Assembly (NCBI RefSeq): GCF_000716595.1
Contig: NZ_JNXC01000007.1
Span: 302,751-366,750 of the forward strand
Direction of reading: 5' to 3'
Source: Saccharothrix sp. NRRL B-16314
GTDB taxonomy: Bacteria; Actinomycetota; Actinomycetes; Mycobacteriales; Pseudonocardiaceae
Length of the DNA: 64,000 bases
The stretch's first letter is position 1; each line of letters begins with the position of its first letter. The notes beneath the pieces were generated by a model. It did not search any database, had not been told where the DNA came from, and saw only the letters and a program-made list of their open reading frames with translations. This document shows, one piece after another, positions 8,366 to 17,083 of this stretch. A program made the position numbers and the translations under genes.

Positions 8366-9919
8366 CTAGCCGAACGTGACGACGAGCCGGCCGTCCGCGG
8401 CGTACGACCAGCGCAGCGCGCCGGCGTAGGAGGAGCACCGCGAGCCGTTCGTGCCGGACCAGAACTGGTTCGAGCTGTCGACGTTGCCGATGGTCCGGTC
8501 CGTCGTACCGCTGCCGCTGCGGCACGAGGTGTTGTTCCGGAACACCGAGGAGCCGCCGTCGAAGTTGAAGTTGCGCTCGGTGTTGTCGATGCTGACGTTG
8601 TCGGAGACGGTCATCGAGCCGAGGTTGCGGTTGTAGGTGAAGCCGTGCTTGCCGTTGTCGTAGGCGATGTTGCGCCGGATGACGTGGTTGACGCCGATGT
8701 CCTCGCCGCCGAGCTTGTACCCGTTGCGGTCGCCGTTGCCTGCCTGGCCGCCGTTGCTCAGCGTGCCGTTCTCGTACGCGAGCGAGTCCTCGATGGTCAC
8801 CGCGCCGATGGGGCCCGTGTCGGTCTTGGTGTAGAGGTCCCAGCCGTCGTCGATGTTGTTGTGCGCGACGGCGTAGCGGAAGACGTTGCCGGGGCCGGAG
8901 GTGAGCTTCGCGGCGAAACCGTCGGCGTCCTCGCCGTCGGAGTCGGCGTTGTCGTGCGACTCGGCGCTCAGGACGAGGTTGTTGGCCGGCCACTGGTCCT
9001 TGGGCGTGGTGGACAGCATCCGGGAGAGCTGCAACCCGGTGTCCCGGTTGAAGCGGGTCACGGTGCGCTCGAAGATGTTGTTGCTGCCGCCGACGAAGAT
9101 GCCGTTGTCGCCGGCGCGCTCGACGACGACGCCGAGGACGTGCCAGTAGTTGCCGTTTACGGCGAGGCCGCGGTTGGCCGGGTCCTCGGCCTGGCCCGAG
9201 AAGTTCAGCACCGGCGTCTCACCGGAGTAGGCGGCCAGCTTCTTGCGCGCGGTCGCCGTGCCGTTGTTGCCCTGCGGGATGGTGACGGTCTGGGAGTACG
9301 CGTACGTCCCGCCGCGCAGGTAGATCGTGCCGCCTTCGGCGATCCGGGAGATGGCCGAGGTGAGCGTGGTCGGGTCGGCCACCGTGCCGGTCGCGCCGTC
9401 ACGGCCGTTCGGCGCCGCGTACAGCGTGTCGCCGGTCGGCGGCGGGGTGCCCTCGGACGTGAAGTCGAGGTAGTCGATGTTCGCCAGGCCCGTGGAGCCG
9501 GTGGGGCTGAGCCGGATGGTGTTGCTGCCCGCGTTCACGGTGGCGGTCAGCGTCTTGGTGACCCACGTGCTCCACGCGCCCGTGCCCTCGAACGGCACCG
9601 ACTGCACGGTCGTGCCGTTGACGATCAGGTTCGCGGAACGCGCGCTCGTGGTCCCGTTGGCGAACCGCACGGCCAGCGTCGCGGTGCCGGCCGCCGCGGC
9701 GTTCACGGTGAACTGGGCGTACGCGCCCGTCGCGTTGGTGCCGTTGCAGAACCCGGTGCCGGAGAAGCCGGTCCAGTCGCTGTCGATGGAGCCGGTGCAG
9801 ACGGCGGGCGACGTCTCCGCCTCGTGGCGGGTCGTCGCGGCGTTCGCCGTGCCCAGCGGTAACGCCAGGACGACGCTCGCGGCCAAGGCGACGCCTGCGG
9901 CAAGCGGTGTCAATCTCAT
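8366..9919 (-). CDS. Secreted PL9-type pectate lyase with N-terminal CBM35-like module
   Basis: A 517-residue exported enzyme. A signal peptide (MRLTPLAAGVALAASVVLALPLGTANA) is followed by a beta-sandwich carbohydrate-binding module of CBM35/CBM6 type (about 28-150: HEAETS near its start, LANIDYLDF near its end), a short TPPPTGD linker and a right-handed parallel beta-helix. The PL9 signature is visible: the Asp-rich DNADSDGEDADGFAAKLT, containing the calcium ligands and the catalytic Lys, and AVAHNNIDDGWDLYTKT. It should cleave polygalacturonate by beta-elimination outside the cell. ATG 9919 is chosen for the signal peptide and the AGGAGATCC ribosome site; upstream codons give no signal sequence. 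A near-CebR motif lies 154 bases upstream. Confidence 0.9.
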   Translation of the reverse strand: MRLTPLAAGVALAASVVLALPLGTANAATTRHEAETSPAVCTGSIDSDWTGFSGTGFCNGTNATGAYAQFTVNAAAAGTATLAVRFANGTTSARSANLIVNGTTVQSVPFEGTGAWSTWVTKTLTATVNAGSNTIRLSPTGSTGLANIDYLDFTSEGTPPPTGDTLYAAPNGRDGATGTVADPTTLTSAISRIAEGGTIYLRGGTYAYSQTVTIPQGNNGTATARKKLAAYSGETPVLNFSGQAEDPANRGLAVNGNYWHVLGVVVERAGDNGIFVGGSNNIFERTVTRFNRDTGLQLSRMLSTTPKDQWPANNLVLSAESHDNADSDGEDADGFAAKLTSGPGNVFRYAVAHNNIDDGWDLYTKTDTGPIGAVTIEDSLAYENGTLSNGGQAGNGDRNGYKLGGEDIGVNHVIRRNIAYDNGKHGFTYNRNLGSMTVSDNVSIDNTERNFNFDGGSSVFRNNTSCRSGSGTTDRTIGNVDSSNQFWSGTNGSRCSSYAGALRWSYAADGRLVVTFG

Positions 9920-10072
9920 CGTGGGATCTCCTGTGTCGTGGCTGCCGCCAATTCCCGCCATTCCACGAACACGGACACCGTTTCGCGAGCGCTCATGCAC
10001 GCCTCCTTGCGGGCAATCGGCCGGAACGTGACCCGTTCCCTTGTTCACGTCTCTGAACTGCGCAAACGTGTG

Positions 10073-10086
10073 TGGGAGCGGTCTCA
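10073..10086. promoter_or_regulatory. Near-match to CebR-type operator upstream of pectate lyase
   Basis: TGGGAGCGGTCTCA at 10073-10086 matches 12 of 14 bases of the palindrome found upstream of the LPMO gene. It is 154 bases upstream of the pectate lyase start and in non-coding DNA. The match is imperfect and could be chance. Confidence 0.3.
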
Positions 10087-10186
10087 GGAACGTTAACTCA
10101 ACGGTTCCGGCCGACGCAATGCGCGGGCGCTGTTCCGCTGTGGTTTCACAACGGTGAACAACGGCGCGGGAATTACCTGCGGTTCA

Positions 10187-10906
10187 TCACCGTGAACAAT
10201 CGTTCGTCGATTCACGAGGTCCGCGGGTGCCACGTGGCGGAGGAGTCGCACCGCGCGGCGCGAGACCCAGCATCCTGGTGCACCGGTGGATGGATTCGGG
10301 GGCGCCGTGCACCTTCACGTCACCGGTCACGATGGCGTCGAACGGGGTCAGCAGGCGGGCGCCGATGCGGACGAAGACGTCCGCCGCGCAGCTGACGACC
10401 AGGTCGGGCGACGGCGCCGGACCCGGCACGAACGAGAGCGCGCCGCCCCGGACCTCGACGGCGAAGCGGCTGTCACCGACCCGGAACTCGTAGGTCTCGT
10501 CCACGTCGGGGATGCGGTCGTGGTCGATCATCGACTGGAGGGCCAGGAAGCCCCACTCGTCGCGCACGGTCCTGCCCGCGTCCTCCTCGGTGAGGAAACC
10601 CATCCCCCACCTGGCGAGCGCCAGGACCGGCCCGCGCAGCTCCTCGCTCTTCGCGGTCAGCCGGTACATCCGCCCCCGCGAGTCGCCCTCGACCGGCAGC
10701 TGCTCTACCACCCCGCGCTCCAGCAGCATCCGCAGCCGCTCCGTCAGCACGTTGGGGCCGATGCCGGGCAGGTTCTCCAGCAGCAGGGTGAAGCGCGAGG
10801 GCGAGATCAGCAGCTCACGCACGATCAGCAGCGTCCACCGCTCGCCGATCACGTTCAACCCGCCGGCCAGCCCGCAGAACTGGCCGTAGTCTCGCCGGAC
10901 GCCCAT
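10187..10906 (-). CDS. HxlR-family transcriptional regulator with SCP2-like C-terminal domain
   Basis: A 239-residue regulator. Residues 1-105 are an HxlR winged helix (YGQFCGLAGGLNVIGERWTLLIVRELL, with the single Cys typical of the family, then RFTLLLENLPGIGPNVLTERLRMLLERGVV). The C-terminal half (about 125-215: FRVGDSRFAVEVRGGALSF, then SPDLVVSCAADVFVRI and GDVKVHGAPESI) resembles a sterol-carrier-protein-2 pocket, a known HxlR-SCP2 architecture suited to sensing a hydrophobic ligand. No obvious target is adjacent: the pectate lyase and GH30 genes on either side run in the same direction. The last 25 residues are low-complexity and Pro/Arg rich. Confidence 0.85.
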   Translation of the reverse strand: MGVRRDYGQFCGLAGGLNVIGERWTLLIVRELLISPSRFTLLLENLPGIGPNVLTERLRMLLERGVVEQLPVEGDSRGRMYRLTAKSEELRGPVLALARWGMGFLTEEDAGRTVRDEWGFLALQSMIDHDRIPDVDETYEFRVGDSRFAVEVRGGALSFVPGPAPSPDLVVSCAADVFVRIGARLLTPFDAIVTGDVKVHGAPESIHRCTRMLGLAPRGATPPPRGTRGPRESTNDCSR

Positions 10907-11087
10907 GACGCCGAGCCCTTCCGACCGGGATCGCTAACAACTCTGATGGTAACATCGCTCACGCTCCGTGCCGACCCGTAGCAATGGGTGCTAGACGTTG
11001 CGGGTTGATCGACGCGGCAAGGTCAATGGTGTCAGAAGTGATAGCGATCCCGGCTGTGTCCTCGTCAGGACGGCGAAGGGGTGGCGA

Positions 11088-13010
11088 TCAGTCGTACAGG
11101 CGGATGTCCGCGATGCTCCACCAGTTGCCCGCCGCTCCGGTCGACGTGACCCGCAGGTACCTCGCGGCGGTCCGGCGCACGTCGACCTCGGTCAGCTGGC
11201 CGACGTCTGCGCCGGTGGCCAGGGTCCGCCACGACGTGCCGTCGTCGCTGGCCGAGAGCTCCCAGTTCCGGGCGTAGTCGCCGAGGTTGCCGCCGCTGTC
11301 CACGGCCACCCGGCGGAATTGCTCGCGGGAGCCGAGGTCCAGCTGCACGTGCTGGCCCGCGGCCTGGGCCTGTCCGCTGCTCCACCGCGTCGAGGCGTCG
11401 TCGTCGGCCAGGCGTTCGGCGCCTTCACCGGTCGGTGACGCGGTGGCGGTGGCGCCGTCCAGCGAGACCTGGTCGAGCTTGCCGCGCAACGCGTGGTGGC
11501 GCGGCCAGGTGAACGTGGCCAGCGCGCCGCCGGGCAGCGTGTACTCGAAGAGCCGTTCGCCGACCTTCACCGCGAACGCGCGCGGGTCGTCGTTCTCGTT
11601 GTGCACCACCAGGGCGGTCGAGCCGTCGGGGTTGCGGAAAGCCACGTCCATGACCTGGCCGTTCCAGCCGGTCGTGCCGAACGACGTGCTGGCGATCCGC
11701 TTCGCGCCCGGCTTCACGAATTTCGACAGGTGGCCGATCGTGTAGTACTCGGCGTCGGTGGTCACAGAGCCGTCGGGGTGGACGGTGACCAGGCCGGTGC
11801 ACGTGCCGCAGCCGCCGTTGTGCGGGCCGCCCGTGCTGTCCAGCGCGATGTTCCAGTTCACCGCCGACTTGGCGTGGTTGCGGGTGGTGCCCAGGACCAC
11901 GTTGCGGGCGTGCCACGTGAGGGTGTCGCGGAAGACCTTCGCCGGCGGGTCGGTCGGGCCGCGCGAGCCGGAGCACTCGGTGAACCAGATGCCCTTGTCC
12001 GGGAACGCGTCGTGCAGCGCGGTCTGCGCGCCCGGGTCGCCGTAGTAGCAGTGGAACGCGGTTCCGGCGACCCAGCGGGCGGCCGGGCTGTCCAAAACCT
12101 GGTACGGGTAGTCGGTCTCCGGGCTCGACCCCGGCGGGGTGGCCGCGACGTCGTTGGGGTGGGTGGCCCAGTTGTGGTCGTAGGCCAGGATCTTCGTGCG
12201 CGGGCTCGCGGCGCGGAGCTTCGGGCCCAGCGCCTCGATCACCGCGAGCTGCTGCGCCACCGGCATGTCCGTGCCGGGGTAGGCGTCCGGGGTGCGGTTC
12301 TGCGGCTCGTTCTGCACGGACAGGTAGTCCACCGGAACGCCGGCGGCGGCGTAGGCCTCGACGAACTTCACCAGGTAGCGGGCGTACGCGTCGTAGACGG
12401 CCGGGTCGTCCTTCAACCGGCCGCCGACCAGCGAGTCGGTCGTCTTCATCCACGCGGGCGGGCTCCACGGCGTGCCCATCACCTTGAGCGCCGGGTTGAG
12501 CCGCTTCGCCTCGCGCAGCAGCGGCAGCACCTTCGCCTCGTCGGGGGCGATGCTGAAGTGCGCCAGGGGGAAGTCGGTCTGTCCGGCCGGCACGTCGTCG
12601 TAGGTGTAGTGCTCGGCGGCGGCGGTGAAGTCGGAGGAGCCCACCGGCTGGCGCAGGAAGCTCACCCCGATCCCGTGCACGGGGTCGAACAGCTTGCGCA
12701 TGGTCTCCTCGCGCACCGCCGGCGCGAGCCCGTGCAGCACGTTCGCCGAGGAGTCGGTGATCGACGCACCGAAACCGTCCACGGTCTGCTCGGTCCGGTC
12801 CGGGTCCACGACGATCGTCGGGTGCGCGGAGGAGCCGGTGCCGAACGCGACGGGCGCGCGTTCCGCCATCAACTCGGCCCGGTCGACGGTCGTCACCCAG
12901 ACCCGCGCCCGCGGGCCGGTGTCGTGGCCGTCGGCGGCCTGCCCCGCCGGCACGACGGCGAGACCGAGGATCAGGGCCGCGGTCGCGGCGCGGCGAACAG
13001 TCGTTCTCAT
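11088..13010 (-). CDS. Secreted GH30-family glycosidase with C-terminal discoidin (CBM32-like) domain
   Basis: A 640-residue exported retaining glycosidase. A signal peptide (residues 1-25) leads into a GH30 (beta/alpha)8 barrel with a side beta-domain: QTVDGFGASITDSSANVL is the family's N-terminal hallmark, E235 in VQNEPQN is the acid/base and E345 in WFTECSGSRG the nucleophile. Residues about 505-640 form an F5/8-type C (discoidin/CBM32) domain ending in RTAARYLRVTSTGAAGNWWSIADIRLYD. GH30 contains glucosylceramidases, beta-1,6-glucanases and xylanases; the discoidin module argues for a complex glycan, but the substrate is not decidable here. It is divergent from the LacI gene across 167 bases and is its likely target. 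Confidence 0.92.
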   Translation of the reverse strand: MRTTVRRAATAALILGLAVVPAGQAADGHDTGPRARVWVTTVDRAELMAERAPVAFGTGSSAHPTIVVDPDRTEQTVDGFGASITDSSANVLHGLAPAVREETMRKLFDPVHGIGVSFLRQPVGSSDFTAAAEHYTYDDVPAGQTDFPLAHFSIAPDEAKVLPLLREAKRLNPALKVMGTPWSPPAWMKTTDSLVGGRLKDDPAVYDAYARYLVKFVEAYAAAGVPVDYLSVQNEPQNRTPDAYPGTDMPVAQQLAVIEALGPKLRAASPRTKILAYDHNWATHPNDVAATPPGSSPETDYPYQVLDSPAARWVAGTAFHCYYGDPGAQTALHDAFPDKGIWFTECSGSRGPTDPPAKVFRDTLTWHARNVVLGTTRNHAKSAVNWNIALDSTGGPHNGGCGTCTGLVTVHPDGSVTTDAEYYTIGHLSKFVKPGAKRIASTSFGTTGWNGQVMDVAFRNPDGSTALVVHNENDDPRAFAVKVGERLFEYTLPGGALATFTWPRHHALRGKLDQVSLDGATATASPTGEGAERLADDDASTRWSSGQAQAAGQHVQLDLGSREQFRRVAVDSGGNLGDYARNWELSASDDGTSWRTLATGADVGQLTEVDVRRTAARYLRVTSTGAAGNWWSIADIRLYD

Positions 13011-13068
13011 CGTCGTCCTTAGGGCTGAGGAGGCACCGATGTAACAAGAGGTCGATCAGGGTGTAACA

Positions 13069-13080
13069 GCTGCTCGCAGC
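13069..13080. promoter_or_regulatory. Candidate LacI operator between GH30 and lacI-type gene
   Basis: Short inverted repeat GCTGC-TC-GCAGC at 13069-13080, with GTGT (13061-13064) and ACAC (13086-13089) at nearly symmetrical outer positions, in the divergent GH30/LacI promoter region. LacI operators are even palindromes of this size, but the arm symmetry is broken outside the core, so this is tentative. Confidence 0.3.
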
Positions 13081-13177
13081 ATGAAACACGCGGTTCCGGT
13101 CGGCGTCAACCCCGTGCCGGACGCCGGTCGCTATAGTGAGCAGGTGCAAACTCAAGCCGGTGACCTGCGGCAACGTC

Positions 13178-14188
13178 ATGCCCGATAACCGGCGCGTCAC
13201 CGTCCGCGACATCGCCGCGGAGACCGGCGTCTCGATCGCCACCGTCTCCCGCGTGCTCAACGACCACGCCAACGTGGCCCCGCGGACCCGCGATCTGGTG
13301 CTGCAAGCCGTGGAACGAAGCAGGATGCGCGTCACCGGGGCCGACCGGCAGCGCACCGTCCACGTGCGCTGCCCCTACGTGCTCACCGACTACTTCGGCC
13401 TGATCGTCTCCTCGATCGCCGAGACGCTGAAGCGCCACGGCCTGCGCCTGCTGCTCGACGCGGGGGAGTCCGCGCAGCACGCGGACACGCTCGCGGGCCT
13501 GCCCGACGAGCCCGGCATCAGCGCCGCGATCCTCATCCTCCCGCCGGAGGACGGCGACCAGCTCGTCGCCCTGTCCCGCACCGACCTGCCGTTCGTCGTG
13601 GTCGACCCGCGCACCCCGCCGCCACCGGACGTCGCCGCCGTCTCGGCCGCGCACTTCGCCGGCGCCCGCGCGCTGACCGGCCACCTGGTCGGCCTCGGCC
13701 ACCGCGACATCGGCGTCATCGCCGGGCCCGAGGACTGGCTGGCCAGCGACGCCCGCCTGGCCGGCCACCGCGCCGCGCTCTCGCAGGCGGGTGTCCTGCC
13801 GATGGCGCACCACCTCTGGCACGTCGAGCCCACCACGGAGGCGGGCCGCCGCACCGCCGCCGAACTCCTCGACCACCCGGAACGGCCAACGGCGATCGTC
13901 TGCTTCAACGACAAGCTGGCCGTCGGCACGTTGCAGGCGGCCCGTGAACGCGGCCTGCGCATCCCCGCAGACCTGTCGATCGCGGGGTTCGACGACATAG
14001 ACATCAGCCGGGCGACCGACCCGCCGCTGACGACCGTGCGCCAGCCGTTGCAGGAGATGGGGCGGATCGCCGTCACCCAGCTCATGCGCATGCTCGACGG
14101 GCACCAGCCCGAAGCCCTGCACATCGAGCTGGCCACCACGCTGGTAATCCGCCAGTCCACCGGACCGGCCCTGGTCACCAGGCCGTAG
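13178..14188 (+). CDS. LacI-family transcriptional regulator
   Basis: A sugar-responsive repressor of about 336 residues. The N-terminal DNA-binding region VTVRDIAAETGVSIATVSRVLNDHANVAPRTRDLVLQAVE is the standard LacI helix-turn-helix and hinge. The rest is a periplasmic-binding-protein-like ligand domain, with GHRDIGVIAGPEDW, FNDKLAVGTLQAARERGLRIPADLSIAGFDDIDISR and TTVRQPLQEMGRIAVTQLM. ATG 13178 is chosen because LacI proteins start just before VTVRDIA; GTG 13136 would add 14 residues. Divergent orientation suggests it controls the GH30 gene. It is not an evident CebR: no cellobiose transport operon accompanies it. Confidence 0.88.
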   Translation: MPDNRRVTVRDIAAETGVSIATVSRVLNDHANVAPRTRDLVLQAVERSRMRVTGADRQRTVHVRCPYVLTDYFGLIVSSIAETLKRHGLRLLLDAGESAQHADTLAGLPDEPGISAAILILPPEDGDQLVALSRTDLPFVVVDPRTPPPPDVAAVSAAHFAGARALTGHLVGLGHRDIGVIAGPEDWLASDARLAGHRAALSQAGVLPMAHHLWHVEPTTEAGRRTAAELLDHPERPTAIVCFNDKLAVGTLQAARERGLRIPADLSIAGFDDIDISRATDPPLTTVRQPLQEMGRIAVTQLMRMLDGHQPEALHIELATTLVIRQSTGPALVTRP

Positions 14189-14214
14189 GGCACCCGTCGC
14201 CCGCGTCGAACGCC

Positions 14215-14248
14215 GGGGGCCTGCGTCCCCTCCGGGGTGCAGGCCCCC
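14215..14248. terminator. Bidirectional hairpin terminator
   Basis: Perfect 10-base stem GGGGGCCTGC / GCAGGCCCCC with a 14-base loop, placed between the convergent LacI and MBL-hydrolase genes, 26 bases after one stop and 5 bases after the other. Confidence 0.7.
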
Positions 14249-14253
14249 GCGCG

Positions 14254-14880
14254 TCAGCGGCCCTGGCTCAGCCAGTCGGTCAGGTGCGGCGCCTCGGTGC
14301 CGATCGTGGTGTCCTCGCCGTGGCCGGTGTGGACGACGGTCGCCTCCGGCAGGGTGAGCAGCCTCGTCGCGATGGACCGGACGATCGTGTCGAAGTCCGA
14401 GTACGACCGCCCGGTGGCGCCCGGACCACCGTGGAACAGGGTGTCCCCGGTGAACACGACGCCCAGGTCGGGGGAGTGGAAGCAGCACGCGCCCGGCGCG
14501 TGGCCCGGGGTGTGCAGGACGTGCAGCGCGGTGCCCGCGACCTCCACGACCTGACCGTCGGCGAGGTCGCCGTCCGGCGCCACGTCCGGGTGGGTCAGGT
14601 CCCAGAGCACGCGATCGGCCGGGTGCAGCAGCACGGGCGCACCCGTCGCGCGGGCCAGGTCCGGGGCGACCCGGACGTGGTCGTCGTGCGCGTGCGTGGC
14701 CAGGATGGCCTTGACCTCGCGGCCGGCGACGACGGCGAGGATCGCGTCCACGTCGTGCGGCGCGTCGATCACCACGCACTCCGCGTCGTCACCCACCACC
14801 CACACGTTGTTGTCCACGTCGAACGTCTGCCCGTCGAGGCTGAACGTCCCGCGCGTGACCGCGTGGTCGACGCGGGCCAT
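14254..14880 (-). CDS. MBL-fold metallohydrolase linked to mycothiol formaldehyde detoxification
   Basis: A 208-residue metallo-beta-lactamase-fold hydrolase of the glyoxalase II type. The metal site is complete: ATHAHDDH (His-x-His-x-Asp-His), the His in LHTPGHAPGACCF, the Asp in VVFTGDTLFHGGPG, and a final His in VVHTGHGEDTTIG. The ATG shares one base with the TGA of the mscR gene (TGATG), so the two are coupled. An MBL protein next to the mycothiol-dependent formaldehyde dehydrogenase recurs in mycobacteria and other actinobacteria. The inferred role is thioester hydrolysis of S-formylmycothiol to formate and mycothiol. The general glyoxalase-II role is a less specific alternative. Confidence 0.88.
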   Translation of the reverse strand: MARVDHAVTRGTFSLDGQTFDVDNNVWVVGDDAECVVIDAPHDVDAILAVVAGREVKAILATHAHDDHVRVAPDLARATGAPVLLHPADRVLWDLTHPDVAPDGDLADGQVVEVAGTALHVLHTPGHAPGACCFHSPDLGVVFTGDTLFHGGPGATGRSYSDFDTIVRSIATRLLTLPEATVVHTGHGEDTTIGTEAPHLTDWLSQGR

Positions 14881-15965
14881 CAGAAGACCACCACCGAGCG
14901 CAGCACGTCACCGTGGTGCATCTTGGCGAAAGCGTCCTCGACCTGGTCGAGCGCGATGGTCTCGGTGACGAACGCGTCGAGGTCGAGCCGGCCCTGCCGG
15001 TAGAGGTCGATCATGTACGGGAAGTCGCGGGACGGCAGGCAGTCCCCGTACCAGGACGACTTCAGCGCACCGCCGCGGGAGAAGAAGTCGATCAGCGGCA
15101 GGTCGACGCGCATGTCCGGCGTCGGCACGCCCACCAGCACGACGGTGCCGGCCAGGTCACGGGCGTAGAACGCCTGCTTCCACGTCTCCGGCCGCCCCAC
15201 CGCGTCGATCACCACGTCCGCGCCGAACCCGCCGGTCAGCTCCTGCACCCTGGCCACCGCGTCCTCCGACGACGCGTCCACGGTGTGGGTGGCGCCGAGC
15301 CCGCGCGCCCACTCCAGCTTCCGCGGGTCGATGTCGACCGCGATGATCGTGGTCGCACCGGCGGTCCGCGCGCCCGCCACCGCCGCGGAACCGACGCCGC
15401 CGCACCCGATCACGGCCACGCTGTCACCCCGGCCGACGTTGCCGGTGTTGACCGCCGCGCCGAACCCGGCCATCACACCGCAGCCCAGCAGCCCGGCCAC
15501 GGCCGGTGACGCCTGCGGGTCCACCTTGGTGCACTGCCCGGCGTGGACGAGGGTCTTCTCGGCGAACGCGCCGATGCCCAGCGCCGGCGACAGCGGCGTC
15601 CCGTCGGCGAGCGTCATCGGCTGGGCGGCGTTGTGGGTGTTGAAGCAGTACCAGGGCTTGCCCTTGAGGCACGCCCGGCACGCGCCGCACACCGCGCGCC
15701 AGTTCAGCACCACGAAGTCGCCCGGCGCCACGTCGGTGACGCCTTCGCCGACCTGCTCCACGATCCCCGCGGCCTCGTGGCCGAGCAGGAACGGGAACTC
15801 GTCGTTGATCCCGCCTTCCCGGTAGTGCAGGTCGGTGTGGCACACGCCGCACGCCTGCACCCGCACCACCGCCTCACCGGGCCCCGGATCGGGCACCACG
15901 ATGTCGGTCACCTCGACCGGGGCGCCCTTGCCCCGGGCCACCACGCCACGAACCGTCTGTGTCAC
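14880..15965 (-). CDS. mscR: S-(hydroxymethyl)mycothiol dehydrogenase
   Basis: A zinc-dependent medium-chain dehydrogenase of 361 residues that oxidises S-hydroxymethylmycothiol (the formaldehyde adduct) with NAD+; the same family reduces S-nitrosomycothiol. Catalytic zinc ligands are in [15 protein letters not shown] and [12 protein letters not shown]; the structural zinc loop is [15 protein letters not shown]; the NAD motif is [14 protein letters not shown] followed by IIAVDID. The stretch [19 protein letters not shown] is characteristic of this mycothiol-specific group. It heads the two-gene unit with the MBL hydrolase. Its presence implies mycothiol as the main thiol, which places the organism in the Actinobacteria. 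Confidence 0.93.
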   Translation of the reverse strand: MTQTVRGVVARGKGAPVEVTDIVVPDPGPGEAVVRVQACGVCHTDLHYREGGINDEFPFLLGHEAAGIVEQVGEGVTDVAPGDFVVLNWRAVCGACRACLKGKPWYCFNTHNAAQPMTLADGTPLSPALGIGAFAEKTLVHAGQCTKVDPQASPAVAGLLGCGVMAGFGAAVNTGNVGRGDSVAVIGCGGVGSAAVAGARTAGATTIIAVDIDPRKLEWARGLGATHTVDASSEDAVARVQELTGGFGADVVIDAVGRPETWKQAFYARDLAGTVVLVGVPTPDMRVDLPLIDFFSRGGALKSSWYGDCLPSRDFPYMIDLYRQGRLDLDAFVTETIALDQVEDAFAKMHHGDVLRSVVVF

Positions 15966-16146
15966 GAAGTCCCTTTCCCAGTGCTGATGTCCTCAGCGTT
16001 CATACCCGATGGACCCACGCGGTGAGCGACTGCGACGCGCGCGGGGTGTCGTCCTCGTGCACGGTCGTGTCGACACCGGCCGGACCGGGAGGGACGAGCG
16101 GAGTAGCTTGACGGGGGGTCGTGGAGTGCGGGGGGGCGAGGACGAG

Positions 16147-16956
16147 ATGGACCGTGAGGAGGCCGGGGGGCCCGACGAGATCGACTTGAGTCGACCGAGT
16201 GCCGCCCGGGTGTACGACTACTACCTCGGTGGGGCGCACAACTTCGCGGTCGACCGGGAGATGGCCCAGCAGGCCATCCGGATGTGGCCGGAACTGCCGG
16301 TGATCATGCAGGCGAACCGGGCGTTCCTGCGCCGCGCCGTCCGCTACTGCGTGTCCGCGGGCGTCCGCCAGTTCCTCGACCTCGGTTCCGGCATCCCGAC
16401 CGCGGGCAACGTGCACGAAGTGGCCAGGGCCGTCGACCCGGGCACGCGGGTCGTGTACGTGGACCGCGACCCGGTCGCGGTGACCTACAGCCGGTCGATC
16501 CTGGGTGACGACCGGCAGACCACCGTCGTGAAGGCCGACCTGCGGGCGCCGGACGCGCTCCTGGCCCGGCCGGAGGTCACGTCGCTGCTGGACTTCGACC
16601 AGCCGATCGCGGTCATGATGGTCGCGGTGCTGCACTTCGTGCCGGACTCGGACGACCCGGCGGCTATCATCGCCGGCTACCGCGAGGCGATGGCGCCGGG
16701 GAGCTTCCTCGTCGTGTCGCACGCCTCGGACGAGGCGCAGCCGGAGAAGGTGGAGGAACACCGGGAGCTGTACCGGAAGACCTCGACGCCGATGACGATG
16801 CGCACCCGCAAGCAGGTCACCGCCCTGTTCGAGGGCTTCGACGTGGTCGACCCGGGCGTGGTGTTCCTGCCGCTGTGGCGGCCCGAGTCGCCGGACGACG
16901 TCGACGAGCACCCCGAGCGGTTCACCGGCCTCGCCGCGGTCGGCCGCAAGCCCTGA
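16147..16956 (+). CDS. DUF574-type SAM-dependent methyltransferase
   Basis: A 269-residue class I methyltransferase of the actinobacterial family called S-adenosyl methyltransferase/DUF574. Typical features are IDLSRPSAARVYDYYLGGAHNFAVDREMA near the start, the SAM loop QFLDLGSGIPTAGNVHEVA, VVYVDRDPVAVTYSR after strand 2, and MMVAVLHFVPDSDDP. Such proteins occur in many copies in actinomycetes, and specific substrates are rarely known. The start ATG 16147 follows GGGGGCGAGG and fits the family N-terminus; upstream in-frame codons would add a Gly/Arg-rich tail. It stands alone before the CNNM operon. Confidence 0.88.
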   Translation: MDREEAGGPDEIDLSRPSAARVYDYYLGGAHNFAVDREMAQQAIRMWPELPVIMQANRAFLRRAVRYCVSAGVRQFLDLGSGIPTAGNVHEVARAVDPGTRVVYVDRDPVAVTYSRSILGDDRQTTVVKADLRAPDALLARPEVTSLLDFDQPIAVMMVAVLHFVPDSDDPAAIIAGYREAMAPGSFLVVSHASDEAQPEKVEEHRELYRKTSTPMTMRTRKQVTALFEGFDVVDPGVVFLPLWRPESPDDVDEHPERFTGLAAVGRKP

Positions 16957-17032
16957 CGCCCTGGTCGGGCAGGGGAACTTGCTACTGTGGAGCAATGCCT
17001 GATAGTGCCGATACAGACGGTTGTAGTAGTAG

Positions 17033-17083
17033 GCCGGGTTCGACCCGGCTGATCACGGTTCCACCCTCCGAGGCGGACGCCTC
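17033..17083 (+). promoter_or_regulatory. Hairpin-containing leader of the CNNM operon
   Basis: Two inverted repeats lie between a possible -10 element (TACTGT, 16983-16988) and the GTG start at 17084. The first is GCCGGGT-TCG-ACCCGGC (17033-17049). The second is GAGGC-GGAC-GCCTC (17070-17083) and abuts the start codon. The GAGG in the second arm is the only Shine-Dalgarno-like stretch and would be paired in the hairpin, so ribosome access could be controlled. I do not recognise a known riboswitch class. Confidence 0.4.

Noticed and set aside
8274..8993. Upstream extension of the NYN gene by 240 codons
   Set aside because: It is antisense to or out of frame with the pectate lyase gene and composed of Arg/His-rich shadow sequence; GTG 8273 fits the domain start.
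13178..14188. LacI regulator as the CebR that binds the LPMO palindrome
   Set aside because: It is divergent from the GH30 gene, has no cellobiose transport genes nearby, and no CebR-type box lies in its own promoter region.
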